From assembly GCA_017471825.1 (NCBI GenBank), contig JAFURQ010000028.1, positions 1 to 64,000 on the forward strand: 64,000 bases of DNA, written 5' to 3'. The position numbers and the translations under genes are program-made. The notes under the pieces are model-generated. The model had not been told where the DNA came from and made no database searches. It was given only the letters and a program-made list of their open reading frames with translations. The number at the start of each line of letters is the position of its first letter. Position 1 is the stretch's first letter. Source of the stretch: Clostridia bacterium. Its GTDB lineage: Bacteria; Bacillota; Clostridia; Oscillospirales; CAG-272. Positions 16,664 to 24,993 of this stretch are shown piece after piece.

Positions 16664-17209
16664 ATGGAAGACAGATTCGTAGAGGAGAGCGTGCGCACCC
16701 GGCTTATACTTTCGGGTATCAACGAGCTCGAGGAGCACGGGCTGGCAGATTTCTCGCTTCGCCGCGCCGCACTTGCCGCACAGGTTTCCTGCGCCGCGCC
16801 CTACCGTCATTTCAAGGATAAGGACGAGTACATCAGCGAGATAATTAAATACGTAAATTCAAAATGGGAGCTGCTTTCAAGGGAAATAGAGAAAATCTTC
16901 TCACACGACCCGAAAAAGCTCGCCACGGAAATGTGTATGGCGGCGCTTCGCTTCAGAATAGCCAACCGGAATTTCCGCTCGGTTTTCACCCTCGCCCCCC
17001 GTCTTGACTCCGAGAATTCGCTCGACTCCGCCATCATCTCATCGGTTGGCGCATACGCCGACTCGGTTGGTGCCACCGCCGCCGAGCGAGAGCTGAAAAT
17101 CTACACCGCGCGAGCGCTTATCGCAGGCTCGCTTATGCTCGTCGGCAAAAACGACGGTGAGCAAATCCTCGATTTCGCAAGAGAAAAATTAACACTTGAA
17201 TTTAGTTGA
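16664..17209 (+). CDS. TetR/AcrR-family transcriptional regulator
   Basis: A 181-aa protein with an N-terminal TetR helix-turn-helix (FSLRRAALAAQVSCAAPYRHFKDKDE, about 28-53) and a helical C-terminal ligand/dimer domain. It is transcribed divergently from the shikimate operon across a 196-bp gap holding two nearly identical palindromes. The layout predicts a repressor of both units responding to an unknown ligand, possibly an aromatic pathway compound. That is inference from position; TetR control of a whole shikimate operon is not the usual arrangement. The ribosome site is CGGAG 8 nt ahead of ATG. Confidence 0.88.
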   Translation: MEDRFVEESVRTRLILSGINELEEHGLADFSLRRAALAAQVSCAAPYRHFKDKDEYISEIIKYVNSKWELLSREIEKIFSHDPKKLATEMCMAALRFRIANRNFRSVFTLAPRLDSENSLDSAIISSVGAYADSVGATAAERELKIYTARALIAGSLMLVGKNDGEQILDFAREKLTLEFS

Positions 17210-17236
17210 GAAGCCGATTTTTCGGCTTCTTTTTTG
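17210..17236 (+). terminator. intrinsic terminator after tetR
   Basis: Stem GAAGCCG/CGGCTTC with a 6-nt loop and a TTTTTT run directly after the TGA. Confidence 0.9.
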
Positions 17237-17279
17237 TTATCGAGCCATAAATATTTTCGCCAACGCGCGCGTATACATT

Positions 17280-17341
17280 AAATAATGTGAAAAATATTGA
17301 CTAATTCGACAAATAATGTGAAAAATATTGACTAATTCGAC
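17280..17341 (+). repeat. perfect 31-bp tandem duplication in the fakA promoter region
   Basis: Bases 17280-17310 are repeated exactly at 17311-17341. Each copy carries ATATTGACTAATTCGAC, so the -35 box TTGACT is present twice; only the second copy is 17 bp from a -10 box. Confidence 0.9.
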
Positions 17342-17356
17342 ATTTTGTGATATAAT
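17328..17356 (+). promoter_or_regulatory. sigma-A promoter of the fakA-plsX operon
   Basis: TTGACT (17328-17333) and TATAAT (17351-17356) with a 17-bp spacer, close to full consensus, 43 bp before the fakA start. Confidence 0.85.
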
Positions 17357-17399
17357 TCTTTTTTAGTAAAACAGTTCTTATGTTTATAGGAGTTAAGTT

Positions 17400-19043
17400 A
17401 TGAACAGAACAATGCAGCTTGACGGAAAGACCCTTCGCCGTATGCTCATAGGCGCGGCGGAAACCATTCGCGCAAATTCTGATAAGATAAACGACCTTAA
17501 CGTTTTTCCCGTTCCCGACGGTGATACGGGTATAAATATGACCAAAACCATAGAGGGCGGCATCGCCGAAATATCCTCTCTCGACGAGGCATCGGTCTCC
17601 GACGTAACCCACAAATTCGCCCATGGCGCGCTTCTCGGCGCTCGCGGTAATTCGGGCGTCATTCTCTCGCAGATATTCGCAGGAATTGAGGAGGTGCTCG
17701 GTAGCTGTACCGTTGCCACTGTCCGCGATTTCGTTGCGGCGTTCCGCTCGGGAGTGAAGAAAGCCTACGATTCGGTTATGAATCCCACGGAGGGAACCAT
17801 TCTCACCGTATTCAGAGAGGCGACCGAATACGCGGCATCAATGGTAAACGACGAGTCCTCGATAGAGGAGTTCCTCTACCATCATATAGAGGAGGGCAAG
17901 CGCTCGCTTATGAGGACGAAGGACATTCTCCCCGTGCTCAAGGAGGCGGACGTCGTCGATAGCGGCGCGGCAGGCTACCTCTCGATAGCCGTCGGTATGT
18001 ACGCCGCACTCTCGGGGGAGAAAAGCTTTGACGCGTACGAGTTCTCGGGAGACACGCAGGCACAGGCGGTAAGCATTGAGGCATTTACACGTGACTCGGT
18101 GCTTGAGTTTGGCTATTGCACCGAATTTCTCCTGCGGCTCCAGACTGCGAAAACCAACCCCGACACCTTCGATATAACCGTTATCAAGGATTTCCTCGAC
18201 AGTATAGGCGGCGACAGCGTCGTAGCATATAAAACCGACGACGTCGTAAAGGTGCACGTCCATACCGAAAAACCCGGCACAGTCCTTAATGAAATGCGCA
18301 AATACGGCGAATTTCTCACCGTGAAGATAGAGAATATGTCGCTTCAGCACAACGAGAGCGAAATTAAAAAATCCCGCTCACCCATGGCTGTCCTTGCAGT
18401 CGCAACAGGGGAGGGAATATGTGAGCTCTTCCGCTCCATAGGTGCCGACGGAATAATCAGCGGCGGTCAGACGAGCAACCCCTCGGCAGAGGAGATAATA
18501 GATGCTCTGCGCGAGGCAAACGCCGACAAGATAATTCTCCTGCCCAACAACAAAAACATATTCCTCGCGGCAAATCAGGCGGCGAGCCTCTTTGCTGACT
18601 CGGAGGTTTACATAGTTCCCACCGAATCAATAGTTCAGGGCTATGCCGCACTCTCGGTTATCACCCACGACGTGCATAATATCGAGTCGGTGATTAAAAG
18701 CGCTATATCCGCGGCAAAGAACGTTGTGAGCGCAGAGATAACCTACGCCGTCCGTGATGCCGTGGTAAACGGTAAGGGAGTCAAAAAGGGCGATTATATG
18801 GCGCTCTCCGACCACGACATCAAGGCAACCGCAGAAACCGCCGCCGACGCGCTTATCGGCTTTCTTGAGGGCGTCGAGGATATGGATATGTACGAAATCA
18901 TCACCCTCTTCGTCGGCAAGGACGTAACCGACGACGAGCGTGCAGACCTCACCGAAAGAATTGAGGAGCTTTATCCCGACTGCGAGGTAATAGTTTACAA
19001 GGGCGGTCAGGACGTTTACAGCTATCTCGTAGCAATTGAATAA
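17400..19043 (+). CDS. fakA: fatty acid kinase catalytic subunit FakA (DAK2 domain, YloV-like)
   Basis: The ATP-binding subunit that phosphorylates fatty acids presented by a FakB (DegV) protein, giving acyl-phosphate for phospholipid synthesis. The N-terminal DAK2 domain shows LNVFPVPDGDTGINM with the metal-binding Asp residues, then GARGNSGVILSQIF. The middle and C-terminal domains (about 220-547) are those of YloV/FakA. At 547 aa it is full length. plsX and a degV/fakB gene follow directly, which makes the functional call firm. Its ribosome site is AGGAG 8 nt before ATG. Confidence 0.93.
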   Translation: MNRTMQLDGKTLRRMLIGAAETIRANSDKINDLNVFPVPDGDTGINMTKTIEGGIAEISSLDEASVSDVTHKFAHGALLGARGNSGVILSQIFAGIEEVLGSCTVATVRDFVAAFRSGVKKAYDSVMNPTEGTILTVFREATEYAASMVNDESSIEEFLYHHIEEGKRSLMRTKDILPVLKEADVVDSGAAGYLSIAVGMYAALSGEKSFDAYEFSGDTQAQAVSIEAFTRDSVLEFGYCTEFLLRLQTAKTNPDTFDITVIKDFLDSIGGDSVVAYKTDDVVKVHVHTEKPGTVLNEMRKYGEFLTVKIENMSLQHNESEIKKSRSPMAVLAVATGEGICELFRSIGADGIISGGQTSNPSAEEIIDALREANADKIILLPNNKNIFLAANQAASLFADSEVYIVPTESIVQGYAALSVITHDVHNIESVIKSAISAAKNVVSAEITYAVRDAVVNGKGVKKGDYMALSDHDIKATAETAADALIGFLEGVEDMDMYEIITLFVGKDVTDDERADLTERIEELYPDCEVIVYKGGQDVYSYLVAIE

Positions 19044-19053
19044 GGAGAATTAT

Positions 19054-20016
19054 ATGGAAAAGCAGTATAAGATAGTTCTTGACACCCTCGGCAGTGATAA
19101 GGGTGCCGTATGTATGGCAAGGGGCGCGGCTCTCGCGCTCGAAAAATTCCCCGAGCTTCACCTCGTAATAGTCGGTGACGAGCAGCTTTTGCGCGCCGAG
19201 CTCGCAGATGCGGACGGCTCGCGCATTACCTACGTGCACGGCCCCGACGAGATAACCAATTACGACAATCCCGCAATGGCTGTGTTCACCAAGCCCAATT
19301 CCTCACTCGTAAAGGCGCTCACAACCCTTGCTGACGACCCCGAATGCGTGGGTATGATAAACGCAGGCAGCACGGGCGCGCTCCTCGCGGGAGCACTGCG
19401 CTACCTCGCCACCCCCGATATGCAAAGACCTGCCCTCGCCGCAATCGTACCCGCAGAGGCAGGCGGCTTCGTGTGCCTCGTCGATACGGGTGCCACCGTT
19501 GATTGCACCCCTGCTCAGCTCGTGCATTTTGCCCACCTCGGCAAAGCGTTTATGCACGATATGTACGGCATCGAAAACGCACGCATAGGCCTTCTCTCCA
19601 ACGGTAAGGAGGAGGGCAAGGGCAATAAGCTCGTCAAGGAAACCTACGCCCTCTTAAAAGCGGACGAGAGTCTCAATTTCGTCGGAAATCTCGAGGGCAA
19701 CAACGCGCTCTCGGGCGACTGTGACGTCCTTGTTGCAGACGGCTTCGACGGCAACCAGATAATCAAATGCACAGAGGGTACTGCGAAAAGACTTATCAAG
19801 GATATAGTAAAGCTCTCGAAGAAAACCGGTAACGAATCTCTTATGGCGGTCGTCGCACACCTTATGAAGCTTTACGACTTCAACTCCCTGGGCGGCGGTA
19901 TCGTTCTCGGAGTCAGAAAGCCGGTTATAAAGGCACACGGCGCCGCAAACGAGCAGACTGTTGTCGGCACCGCAGAAATGCTTCTTAACCTCGCTAAAAA
20001 CAAAACAATAATTTAA
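19054..20016 (+). CDS. plsX: phosphate acyltransferase PlsX
   Basis: Interconverts acyl-ACP and acyl-phosphate; the acyl-phosphate is the donor for PlsY in phosphatidic acid synthesis. The 321-aa protein shows the PlsX pattern INAGSTGALLAG, AIVPAE, VDTGATVDCTPAQLVHFA, IGLLSNGKEEGKGN, FVGNLEGN and DGFDGNQIIK. The usual N-terminal DAMGGD is replaced by DTLGSD. The start at 19054 follows AAGGAG by 7 nt, 10 bp after fakA; an upstream ATG overlapping fakA lacks a ribosome site. Placed with FakA and FakB it links exogenous fatty acids and ACP-bound acyl chains. Confidence 0.93.
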   Translation: MEKQYKIVLDTLGSDKGAVCMARGAALALEKFPELHLVIVGDEQLLRAELADADGSRITYVHGPDEITNYDNPAMAVFTKPNSSLVKALTTLADDPECVGMINAGSTGALLAGALRYLATPDMQRPALAAIVPAEAGGFVCLVDTGATVDCTPAQLVHFAHLGKAFMHDMYGIENARIGLLSNGKEEGKGNKLVKETYALLKADESLNFVGNLEGNNALSGDCDVLVADGFDGNQIIKCTEGTAKRLIKDIVKLSKKTGNESLMAVVAHLMKLYDFNSLGGGIVLGVRKPVIKAHGAANEQTVVGTAEMLLNLAKNKTII

Positions 20017-20035
20017 TTCCGAAAGGACGTATAAA

Positions 20036-20941
20036 ATGGCAAGCAAAAGATTGGTTATGTGTACATCCACCGGCTGTATCGACTACGCACCCGCGGAGTA
20101 CAAAAAGTACAACATTGACATTTTGAGAATCCACCTTTCATTCAGGGGCACGGACTATCTTGAGGGCTACGACCTTGAGCCCGATAAATTTTACGCAGAG
20201 CTCGAAACTCTCGAGGATGCAAAGAACAATCTCCCCAAAACCTCAATGCCCAACGTTGAGGAAATCAACGCTCATTTTGAAGCCGCAATCGCAAACGGCT
20301 ATGACGAGGTTATCGCAGTATGCATCAGTGCCTACCTCAGCAATACGTACAGCGCTGTTGTTCAAGCGGCAAAGGCGTACGAGGACAGGCTTAAGGTGAC
20401 CGTCATTGATACTAAAACCAACTCCTTCAACGAGGGCTATCTTGCAATAAAGGCGGCACAGCTCGTTGAAGAGGGTGTCCCCACCGAAACCGTAATCAAG
20501 GAGCTTAACTGGATAATGAAAACGCAGGAGTTCTTCGGCGTTGACGGTAAGCTCGACTACCTCATTTATAACGGCAGACTCAAGGGCGGCAAGGCATTCA
20601 TAGGAAAAATGATGAGCATTTGCCCCATAGTCGGCTTTGACCGCGACGGAGTCCTCGGCTCTATGGAGAGCGTCAGAACGCAGAAAAAGGCTCTCAACCG
20701 CGCCTGCGAAATCCTCAAGGAAAAAATCGGCGACAGAGCCCCTGAGGATTACCTCCTCTGGCATTGCTATACCGGCACCTCGCTCCTCGATCAGCTTAAG
20801 GAAATCGAGCAAAAGCACGGTATACAAACCAATCACCCCGCAGTAATTATGTCCCCCACGAGCGGATGTCATAACGGCCCCTGGTTTGCAGGCTACGGCC
20901 TCCTCTTCCTACGCCGCGACGACGAGCCTCTTGAAGATTAA
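20036..20941 (+). CDS. DegV-family fatty-acid-binding protein (FakB)
   Basis: Expected to bind a fatty acid and present it to FakA for phosphorylation. At 301 aa it has the DegV fold: an N-terminal CTSTGCID strand-loop, a central KTSMPN segment contacting the carboxylate in this family, VIAVCISAYLSNTYSAV, and a second domain with LDYLIYNGRLKGGKAFIG. It lies 19 bp after plsX. Chain specificity cannot be read from sequence. Confidence 0.9.
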   Translation: MASKRLVMCTSTGCIDYAPAEYKKYNIDILRIHLSFRGTDYLEGYDLEPDKFYAELETLEDAKNNLPKTSMPNVEEINAHFEAAIANGYDEVIAVCISAYLSNTYSAVVQAAKAYEDRLKVTVIDTKTNSFNEGYLAIKAAQLVEEGVPTETVIKELNWIMKTQEFFGVDGKLDYLIYNGRLKGGKAFIGKMMSICPIVGFDRDGVLGSMESVRTQKKALNRACEILKEKIGDRAPEDYLLWHCYTGTSLLDQLKEIEQKHGIQTNHPAVIMSPTSGCHNGPWFAGYGLLFLRRDDEPLED

Positions 20942-20952
20942 GGAGAACAGCT

Positions 20953-22080
20953 ATGGTAACAGTTCGAGAAGTGACGACAAAGCGCGATATGCGCAAATTC
21001 GTTAAATTCCCCCTGGAGCTCTATCGCGGCTGTGAGCAGTACGTTCCGCTTATCTATGCCGATGAAATGAAGCTTTTGGGCGGCAACCCCGCATATTCCG
21101 ACGTCGCAGACAGCGCTCTTTTTATAGCCGAGCGTGACGGCAAGGTGGTAGGCAGAATCCAAGCCATAATTCAGCACAGCTACAACGAGATACACGACGA
21201 AAAAAGAGTTCGCTTCACAAGATTTGACTCGATAAACGACACCGAGGTTTCCGACGCACTCTTTGCCGCCGCGGAAAATTACGGAAAATCTCGCGGAATG
21301 AACGTTATCTGCGGCCCGCTCGGATATTCCGACCTTGACCGAGAGGGACTTCTCATAGAGGGCTTTGAATACGAGGCAACCTTTGAGGAGCAGTACAACT
21401 ACGACTACTATCCCACGCTCGTCGAGCACTACGGCTTTACGAAGGAGATAGATTGGCTCGAGTTCAGACTCTTCGCCCCCGACGAAAAGGACGACCGCTT
21501 TGCGAAGATAGCCGAGCGAGTTCTTGAAATGCATAAGCTCCATCTCGTCGACCTCACCACTATGTCGAAAAACGTCTACATACCCAAATATGCCGACGGC
21601 ATCTTCCATTGCATAGACGAGTGCTATAAGCACCTTTACGGCACCGTTCCTTTCACCGAATCAATGAAAAAGGACCTCATAGCGCAGTTCAAGCTCCTTG
21701 TGAGTGAGAAATATCTCGTTCTCGTCTGTGATGAAAACGAGCGCGTAGTCTCCTTTGCGCTTGCATTCCCCGCAATAGGTGAGCCCCTTCGTAAGAGCGG
21801 AGGCCGTCTTACTCTCGGCACCATTTTCAGCCTCTTAAAGCTTGTGAAAAAGCCGAAATCGGTTGACCTCGGCCTCGTTGCCATCCTTCCCGAGTATCAG
21901 AATACGGGCCTTAACGCCGTTTACGTCAACCATATGATGCAATCCCTCTCAAGCGGCGAAATCACCCACTACGAAACCAACCTCAACCTTGAAACCAACG
22001 TTCAGGTTATGGCGCAGTGGAAATATCTCAACTCAAAGCAGCACAAGCGCCGCCGCGCTTATTTCAAAAATATTGTTTGA
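20953..22080 (+). CDS. GNAT-like acyltransferase of unknown substrate
   Basis: A 375-aa protein with features of the acyl-CoA/acyl-ACP N-acyltransferase fold: FIAERDGKVVGRIQAI near 60-75, and a C-terminal VDLGLVAILPEYQNTGLNAVYV segment that reads like the GNAT pantetheine-binding motif A. It is longer than single GNAT domains and may be a tandem or extended form. It sits 11 bp after fakB and 13 bp before an acyl carrier protein, so an acyl-ACP or acyl-phosphate donor is plausible. No named function is assigned. Confidence 0.65.
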   Translation: MVTVREVTTKRDMRKFVKFPLELYRGCEQYVPLIYADEMKLLGGNPAYSDVADSALFIAERDGKVVGRIQAIIQHSYNEIHDEKRVRFTRFDSINDTEVSDALFAAAENYGKSRGMNVICGPLGYSDLDREGLLIEGFEYEATFEEQYNYDYYPTLVEHYGFTKEIDWLEFRLFAPDEKDDRFAKIAERVLEMHKLHLVDLTTMSKNVYIPKYADGIFHCIDECYKHLYGTVPFTESMKKDLIAQFKLLVSEKYLVLVCDENERVVSFALAFPAIGEPLRKSGGRLTLGTIFSLLKLVKKPKSVDLGLVAILPEYQNTGLNAVYVNHMMQSLSSGEITHYETNLNLETNVQVMAQWKYLNSKQHKRRRAYFKNIV

Positions 22081-22093
22081 TAGGAGAATAAAA

Positions 22094-22315
22094 ATGATAG
22101 AAAAGCTTAAACCCATAATTGAAAGAGTAGTCCCCGGCACCGATACCTCAAAAATCACCGAGCAGACTCACCTTGTAAACGACCTCGGCTTCGATTCGCT
22201 CGCCCTTATGATGATGGCTATGAGCATCGAGGAGGAGTTTGGCTTCCGCTTCACCGAATTCGTTCGCTTCGAAACAGTCGGCGAGGTATGCGAATACCTC
22301 ACGGCAAAGGTATAA
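22094..22315 (+). CDS. acpP: acyl carrier protein
   Basis: A 73-aa acidic four-helix protein. The phosphopantetheine attachment Ser is in GFDSLALM (about residue 36), preceded by the usual LVNDLGFDSL pattern. AGGAG lies 7 nt before the ATG. Fatty-acid elongation genes are not adjacent; its neighbours are PlsX, FakB and a GNAT-like protein. It may be the carrier serving phospholipid acyl transfer or a dedicated second ACP. Confidence 0.92.
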   Translation: MIEKLKPIIERVVPGTDTSKITEQTHLVNDLGFDSLALMMMAMSIEEEFGFRFTEFVRFETVGEVCEYLTAKV

Positions 22316-22323
22316 AATACATA

Positions 22324-22346
22324 CCCCCGACCCAATCCGTCGGGGG
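22324..22346 (+). other. G+C-rich hairpin between acpP and bioY
   Basis: CCCCCGAC/GTCGGGGG, 8 bp with a 7-nt loop, without a following T-run (ATAGCTTTAATT). It could partly terminate the fakA operon or mark a processing point before bioY. Confidence 0.5.
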
Positions 22347-22375
22347 ATAGCTTTAATTGGGAAAGGAGCACGGTA

Positions 22376-22906
22376 ATGAGGAAAAGCTTTATATACGACG
22401 TCACGCTTATTGCGCTTTTCGCCGCCTTTATCTCTATTTGCTCCTTTATCACAATCCCCGTTTTTACAGTCCCAATAACCCTGCAGAGCTTCGCGATTAT
22501 GTCGGCTCTGCTTATCCTCGGCGGAGTAAGGGGAACCGTCGCGGTAGCCCTCTATATAGCCATAGGTGCGGTTGGGCTGCCCGTATTTTCGGGCTTTACG
22601 GGCGGTATCGGCAGGCTCTTTGACGCCACGGGCGGCTTCATAATAGGCTTTCTCGCAGCCTCGCTCGTCTACCTTCTCATCACCTCGCTTTTCAGCGATG
22701 CGGGCGCTGTCGCGGTGATAGCCACCGTCGTAGCACAGCTTACGGTATATCTGTGCGGCTGGCTCTGGTTTTCCGCCGTGTATTCCGACGGGGCATATAC
22801 AGCCTCGCTTCTCACGGTCGTCTTGCCCTTCGTCCTGCCCGACGCGGTAAAGCTTGTCCTCGCGCACCTCGTTGCCGCCAAAATAAAAAAATACCTGAAA
22901 ATCTAA
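22376..22906 (+). CDS. bioY: biotin transporter substrate-binding protein BioY
   Basis: S component of an energy-coupling-factor transporter, taking up biotin through the cytoplasmic membrane. The 176-aa protein has six hydrophobic segments. TVPITLQSFAIM, the GLPVFSGFTGGIGRLFDATGGFIIGF region and PFVLPDAVKLVLA match BioY signatures. No biotin-synthesis genes or BirA box were seen nearby. Biotin serves acetyl-CoA carboxylase, which agrees with the lipid genes upstream. AAAGGAG precedes the ATG. Confidence 0.93.
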   Translation: MRKSFIYDVTLIALFAAFISICSFITIPVFTVPITLQSFAIMSALLILGGVRGTVAVALYIAIGAVGLPVFSGFTGGIGRLFDATGGFIIGFLAASLVYLLITSLFSDAGAVAVIATVVAQLTVYLCGWLWFSAVYSDGAYTASLLTVVLPFVLPDAVKLVLAHLVAAKIKKYLKI

Positions 22907-22914
22907 AAAAACCG

Positions 22915-22943
22915 TTGAACATTTTTCATAACTGTGGTAAAAT
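22915..22943 (+). promoter_or_regulatory. sigma-A promoter of the serine dehydratase gene
   Basis: TTGAAC (22915-22920) and TAAAAT (22938-22943) with a 17-bp spacer. A small hairpin (ACTCTC/GAGAGT, 22957-22973) lies in the leader just upstream of the ribosome site. Confidence 0.7.
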
Positions 22944-22989
22944 CAAAGCGTGAACTACTCTCCACAGGAGAGTGAGATTGGAGATTCTT

Positions 22990-24201
22990 ATGAAATCTAT
23001 CAGAGATATATACAAAATAGGAACAGGCCCGTCGAGCTCGCATACAATGGGACCTGCCAAGGCTATGCAAATATTCGTCAGCGAAAACCCCGATGCCGAC
23101 TCCTATGAGGTCACACTCTACGGCTCGCTCTCCGATACGGGCAGAGGCCACGGCACCGACGTCGCAATTAAGGCGGTCGCAGGAGAAAAGGCGGTTAATA
23201 TCATCTTCAATTCCGCTGACAGAGACCTTCCGCACGAGAATACGATGGACATTTTCGCCATAAAGGACGGCGAAAGGGTAAATTCAATGCGCGTTATGAG
23301 TGTTGGCGGCGGCGATATTAAAATCCTCGGCCGCGATGACTCCGCCCTCGGCGAAATCTATCCCGAGTCCACCTTTGACGAGGTGTCTACCTATTGTAAA
23401 ACCCACGGTATCCGCATATCCGAGTTTGTCGAGATGCGAGAGGGAAGCGGTATATACGAGTTTCTCTATACCGTCTGGGAAACTATGAAATCGGCAATCC
23501 ATCGCGGTCTCACCACCTCGGGCATTCTCCCCGGCGGACTTGAGGTAGAGCGTAAGGCACAGTATCTCTATAACCGCCGCCATATCGATGAATCCCCCGT
23601 AACGCGTGAAAACCGCATAGTTTGCTCCTACGCATACGCTGTAAGCGAGGAAAACGCCGATAACGGCATAATCGTCACCGCACCGACCTGCGGTGCCTGC
23701 GCGGTTTTACCCTCGGTACTCAAATATATGCAGGAAAAGCACGGCTTCTCCGATAAGCATATCCTCAAGGCTCTCGCGGTTGCAGGCCTTATCGGCAACC
23801 TGACCAAAACCAACGCCTCGATAAGCGGCGCGGAATGCGGCTGTCAGGCGGAAATCGGCACAGCCTGCTCAATGGCATCTGCCGCCCTCGGCGAGCTTTT
23901 TGAAATGGGTATAGACCAGATAGAATATGCCGCGGAAATCGCCTTTGAGCACCACCTCGGCTTGACCTGTGACCCCATCTGCGGCCTCGTGCAAATCCCC
24001 TGCATAGAGCGTAACGCAGTCGCCGCAATGCGCGCAATCAACGCCGTCAGCCTTGCGAATTTCCTCTCGGGATCACGTAAAATCTCCCTCGACCTCGTAA
24101 TCAAAACTATGTATGAAACAGGCAAGGACCTCTCCCACCTCTATCGCGAAACCTCGGAGGGCGGCCTCGCCAAGTTGTATAAGGGTAAAAAGAATGGATA
24201 A
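22990..24201 (+). CDS. sdaA: L-serine ammonia-lyase, iron-sulfur type, single chain
   Basis: Deaminates L-serine to pyruvate and ammonia with an oxygen-labile [4Fe-4S] cluster. The 403-aa chain joins the beta domain (IYKIGTGPSSSHTMGP at the N terminus) to the alpha domain with cluster cysteines in PTCGACAVLPS, GAECGCQAEIGTACSM and TCDPICGLVQIPC. In Bacillus these are two genes; a fused form as in E. coli SdaA is seen here. The start at 22990 follows GGAG by 7 nt. The 3' end overlaps ynzC by 8 bp. Confidence 0.94.
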   Translation: MKSIRDIYKIGTGPSSSHTMGPAKAMQIFVSENPDADSYEVTLYGSLSDTGRGHGTDVAIKAVAGEKAVNIIFNSADRDLPHENTMDIFAIKDGERVNSMRVMSVGGGDIKILGRDDSALGEIYPESTFDEVSTYCKTHGIRISEFVEMREGSGIYEFLYTVWETMKSAIHRGLTTSGILPGGLEVERKAQYLYNRRHIDESPVTRENRIVCSYAYAVSEENADNGIIVTAPTCGACAVLPSVLKYMQEKHGFSDKHILKALAVAGLIGNLTKTNASISGAECGCQAEIGTACSMASAALGELFEMGIDQIEYAAEIAFEHHLGLTCDPICGLVQIPCIERNAVAAMRAINAVSLANFLSGSRKISLDLVIKTMYETGKDLSHLYRETSEGGLAKLYKGKKNG

Positions 24202-24337
24202 AATCAAAATTGACAGAATTAACGAGCTCGGCAGACTCTCAAAGACGCGCGAGCTCACCGAAGCCGAAAAGGAGGAGCAGAAGGCGCTCCGCGCCGAATA
24301 CCTCGCCTACGTGCGCAGTCAGCTCCACGGTAATTAA
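24194..24337 (+). CDS. ynzC: DUF896 (YnzC-like) small protein
   Basis: A 47-aa charged helical protein. RINELGRLSKTRELTEAEKEEQKALRxEYL is the DUF896 pattern (about residues 7-38), a two-helix hairpin of unknown role found in Firmicutes. It begins inside the end of the serine dehydratase gene (8-bp overlap), so expression should be coupled. Confidence 0.8.
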   Translation: MDKIKIDRINELGRLSKTRELTEAEKEEQKALRAEYLAYVRSQLHGN

Positions 24338-24346
24338 AGGATAATT

Positions 24347-24826
24347 ATGGAAAAGCGTTGTTCATTATGTAAAAGAATTGTCGATTCCGAAACTGCCGAA
24401 ATACTTGCAATGGGCGGCTTCGGGGATCCAAAGTATATCTGTGACGAGTGCGCCGCAGATATAGAAACCGCCACAACCTCGCACGAATTTGAGGAAATAA
24501 AGTCCGCCATGTCGCGCATAAGCGATAAGATGGCAAATAACGATATAATCAACCGAACCACCCTTTCCGCCATTGAAGAAATTTTCACCGATGCAAAGGA
24601 GCGGGCACAGAGGATTAAGGACGGTACTTACGACTTTTCGGAGGATGAGGCATCCGTCCCCGAGGAATCGCTCGAGGTGCCCGAGGAGCTGCGCGAATCC
24701 GATGAGGACCGCGCCCTTGATGAAAAGGAAAATAAGCCCCACAAGACTCTGAATCTGATTATCGACATAGTTGCCGCGGCGGTCCTCGTCGCATCAATAA
24801 CCTTCTTCGTGCTCTGGATATTATGA
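24347..24826 (+). CDS. zinc-ribbon membrane protein of unknown function
   Basis: A 159-aa protein not assigned to a named family. The N terminus has two Cys pairs (CSLCKR and CDECAAD) typical of a zinc ribbon. A helical charged middle contains a Glu/Asp-rich stretch, and one membrane span (IIDIVAAAVLVASITFFVLWIL) closes the C terminus. It looks like a tail-anchored protein with a cytoplasmic zinc knuckle. It lies 9 bp after ynzC and appears to share the serine dehydratase transcript. Confidence 0.6.
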   Translation: MEKRCSLCKRIVDSETAEILAMGGFGDPKYICDECAADIETATTSHEFEEIKSAMSRISDKMANNDIINRTTLSAIEEIFTDAKERAQRIKDGTYDFSEDEASVPEESLEVPEELRESDEDRALDEKENKPHKTLNLIIDIVAAAVLVASITFFVLWIL

Positions 24827-24957
24827 TTTAAAATTGCAGTTATATGTTCGAAAAACTTGACACGGGTGCCCACTTCTCTAAAAAATACGGCATTCGTACG
24901 CCTTTTGACAAAAATATGAACGAGTTCCAAAGAGTCAGAAAAGAAGAATATTTTTTT

Positions 24958-24993
24958 GCTCCCCCGCATACTGTTCTGCGGAGGAGCTTTTTT
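24958..24993 (+). terminator. terminator-like hairpin overlapping the symporter ribosome site
   Basis: GCTCC-C-CCGCA (24958-24968) pairs with TGCGG-A-GGAGC (24977-24987), one mismatch, 8-nt loop, followed by TTTTTT directly abutting the ATG at 24994. The 3' arm contains the GGAGGAG ribosome site. It can act as a terminator or attenuator of upstream transcription and can hide the ribosome site. A 130-bp leader precedes it; no known riboswitch was recognised there. Confidence 0.7.

Noticed and set aside
17280..17341. The 31-bp repeats as a CRISPR remnant
   Set aside because: The copies are directly adjacent with no spacer and contain promoter elements; no cas genes are nearby.
22324..22346. 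Strong terminator between acpP and bioY
   Set aside because: The stem is good but no T-run follows, so it is listed only as a hairpin.
24827..24993. Glycine riboswitch or T-box ahead of the symporter
   Set aside because: No glycine-aptamer core and no T-box sequence (TGG-containing bulge with specifier loop) could be found; only the terminator-like hairpin is supported.
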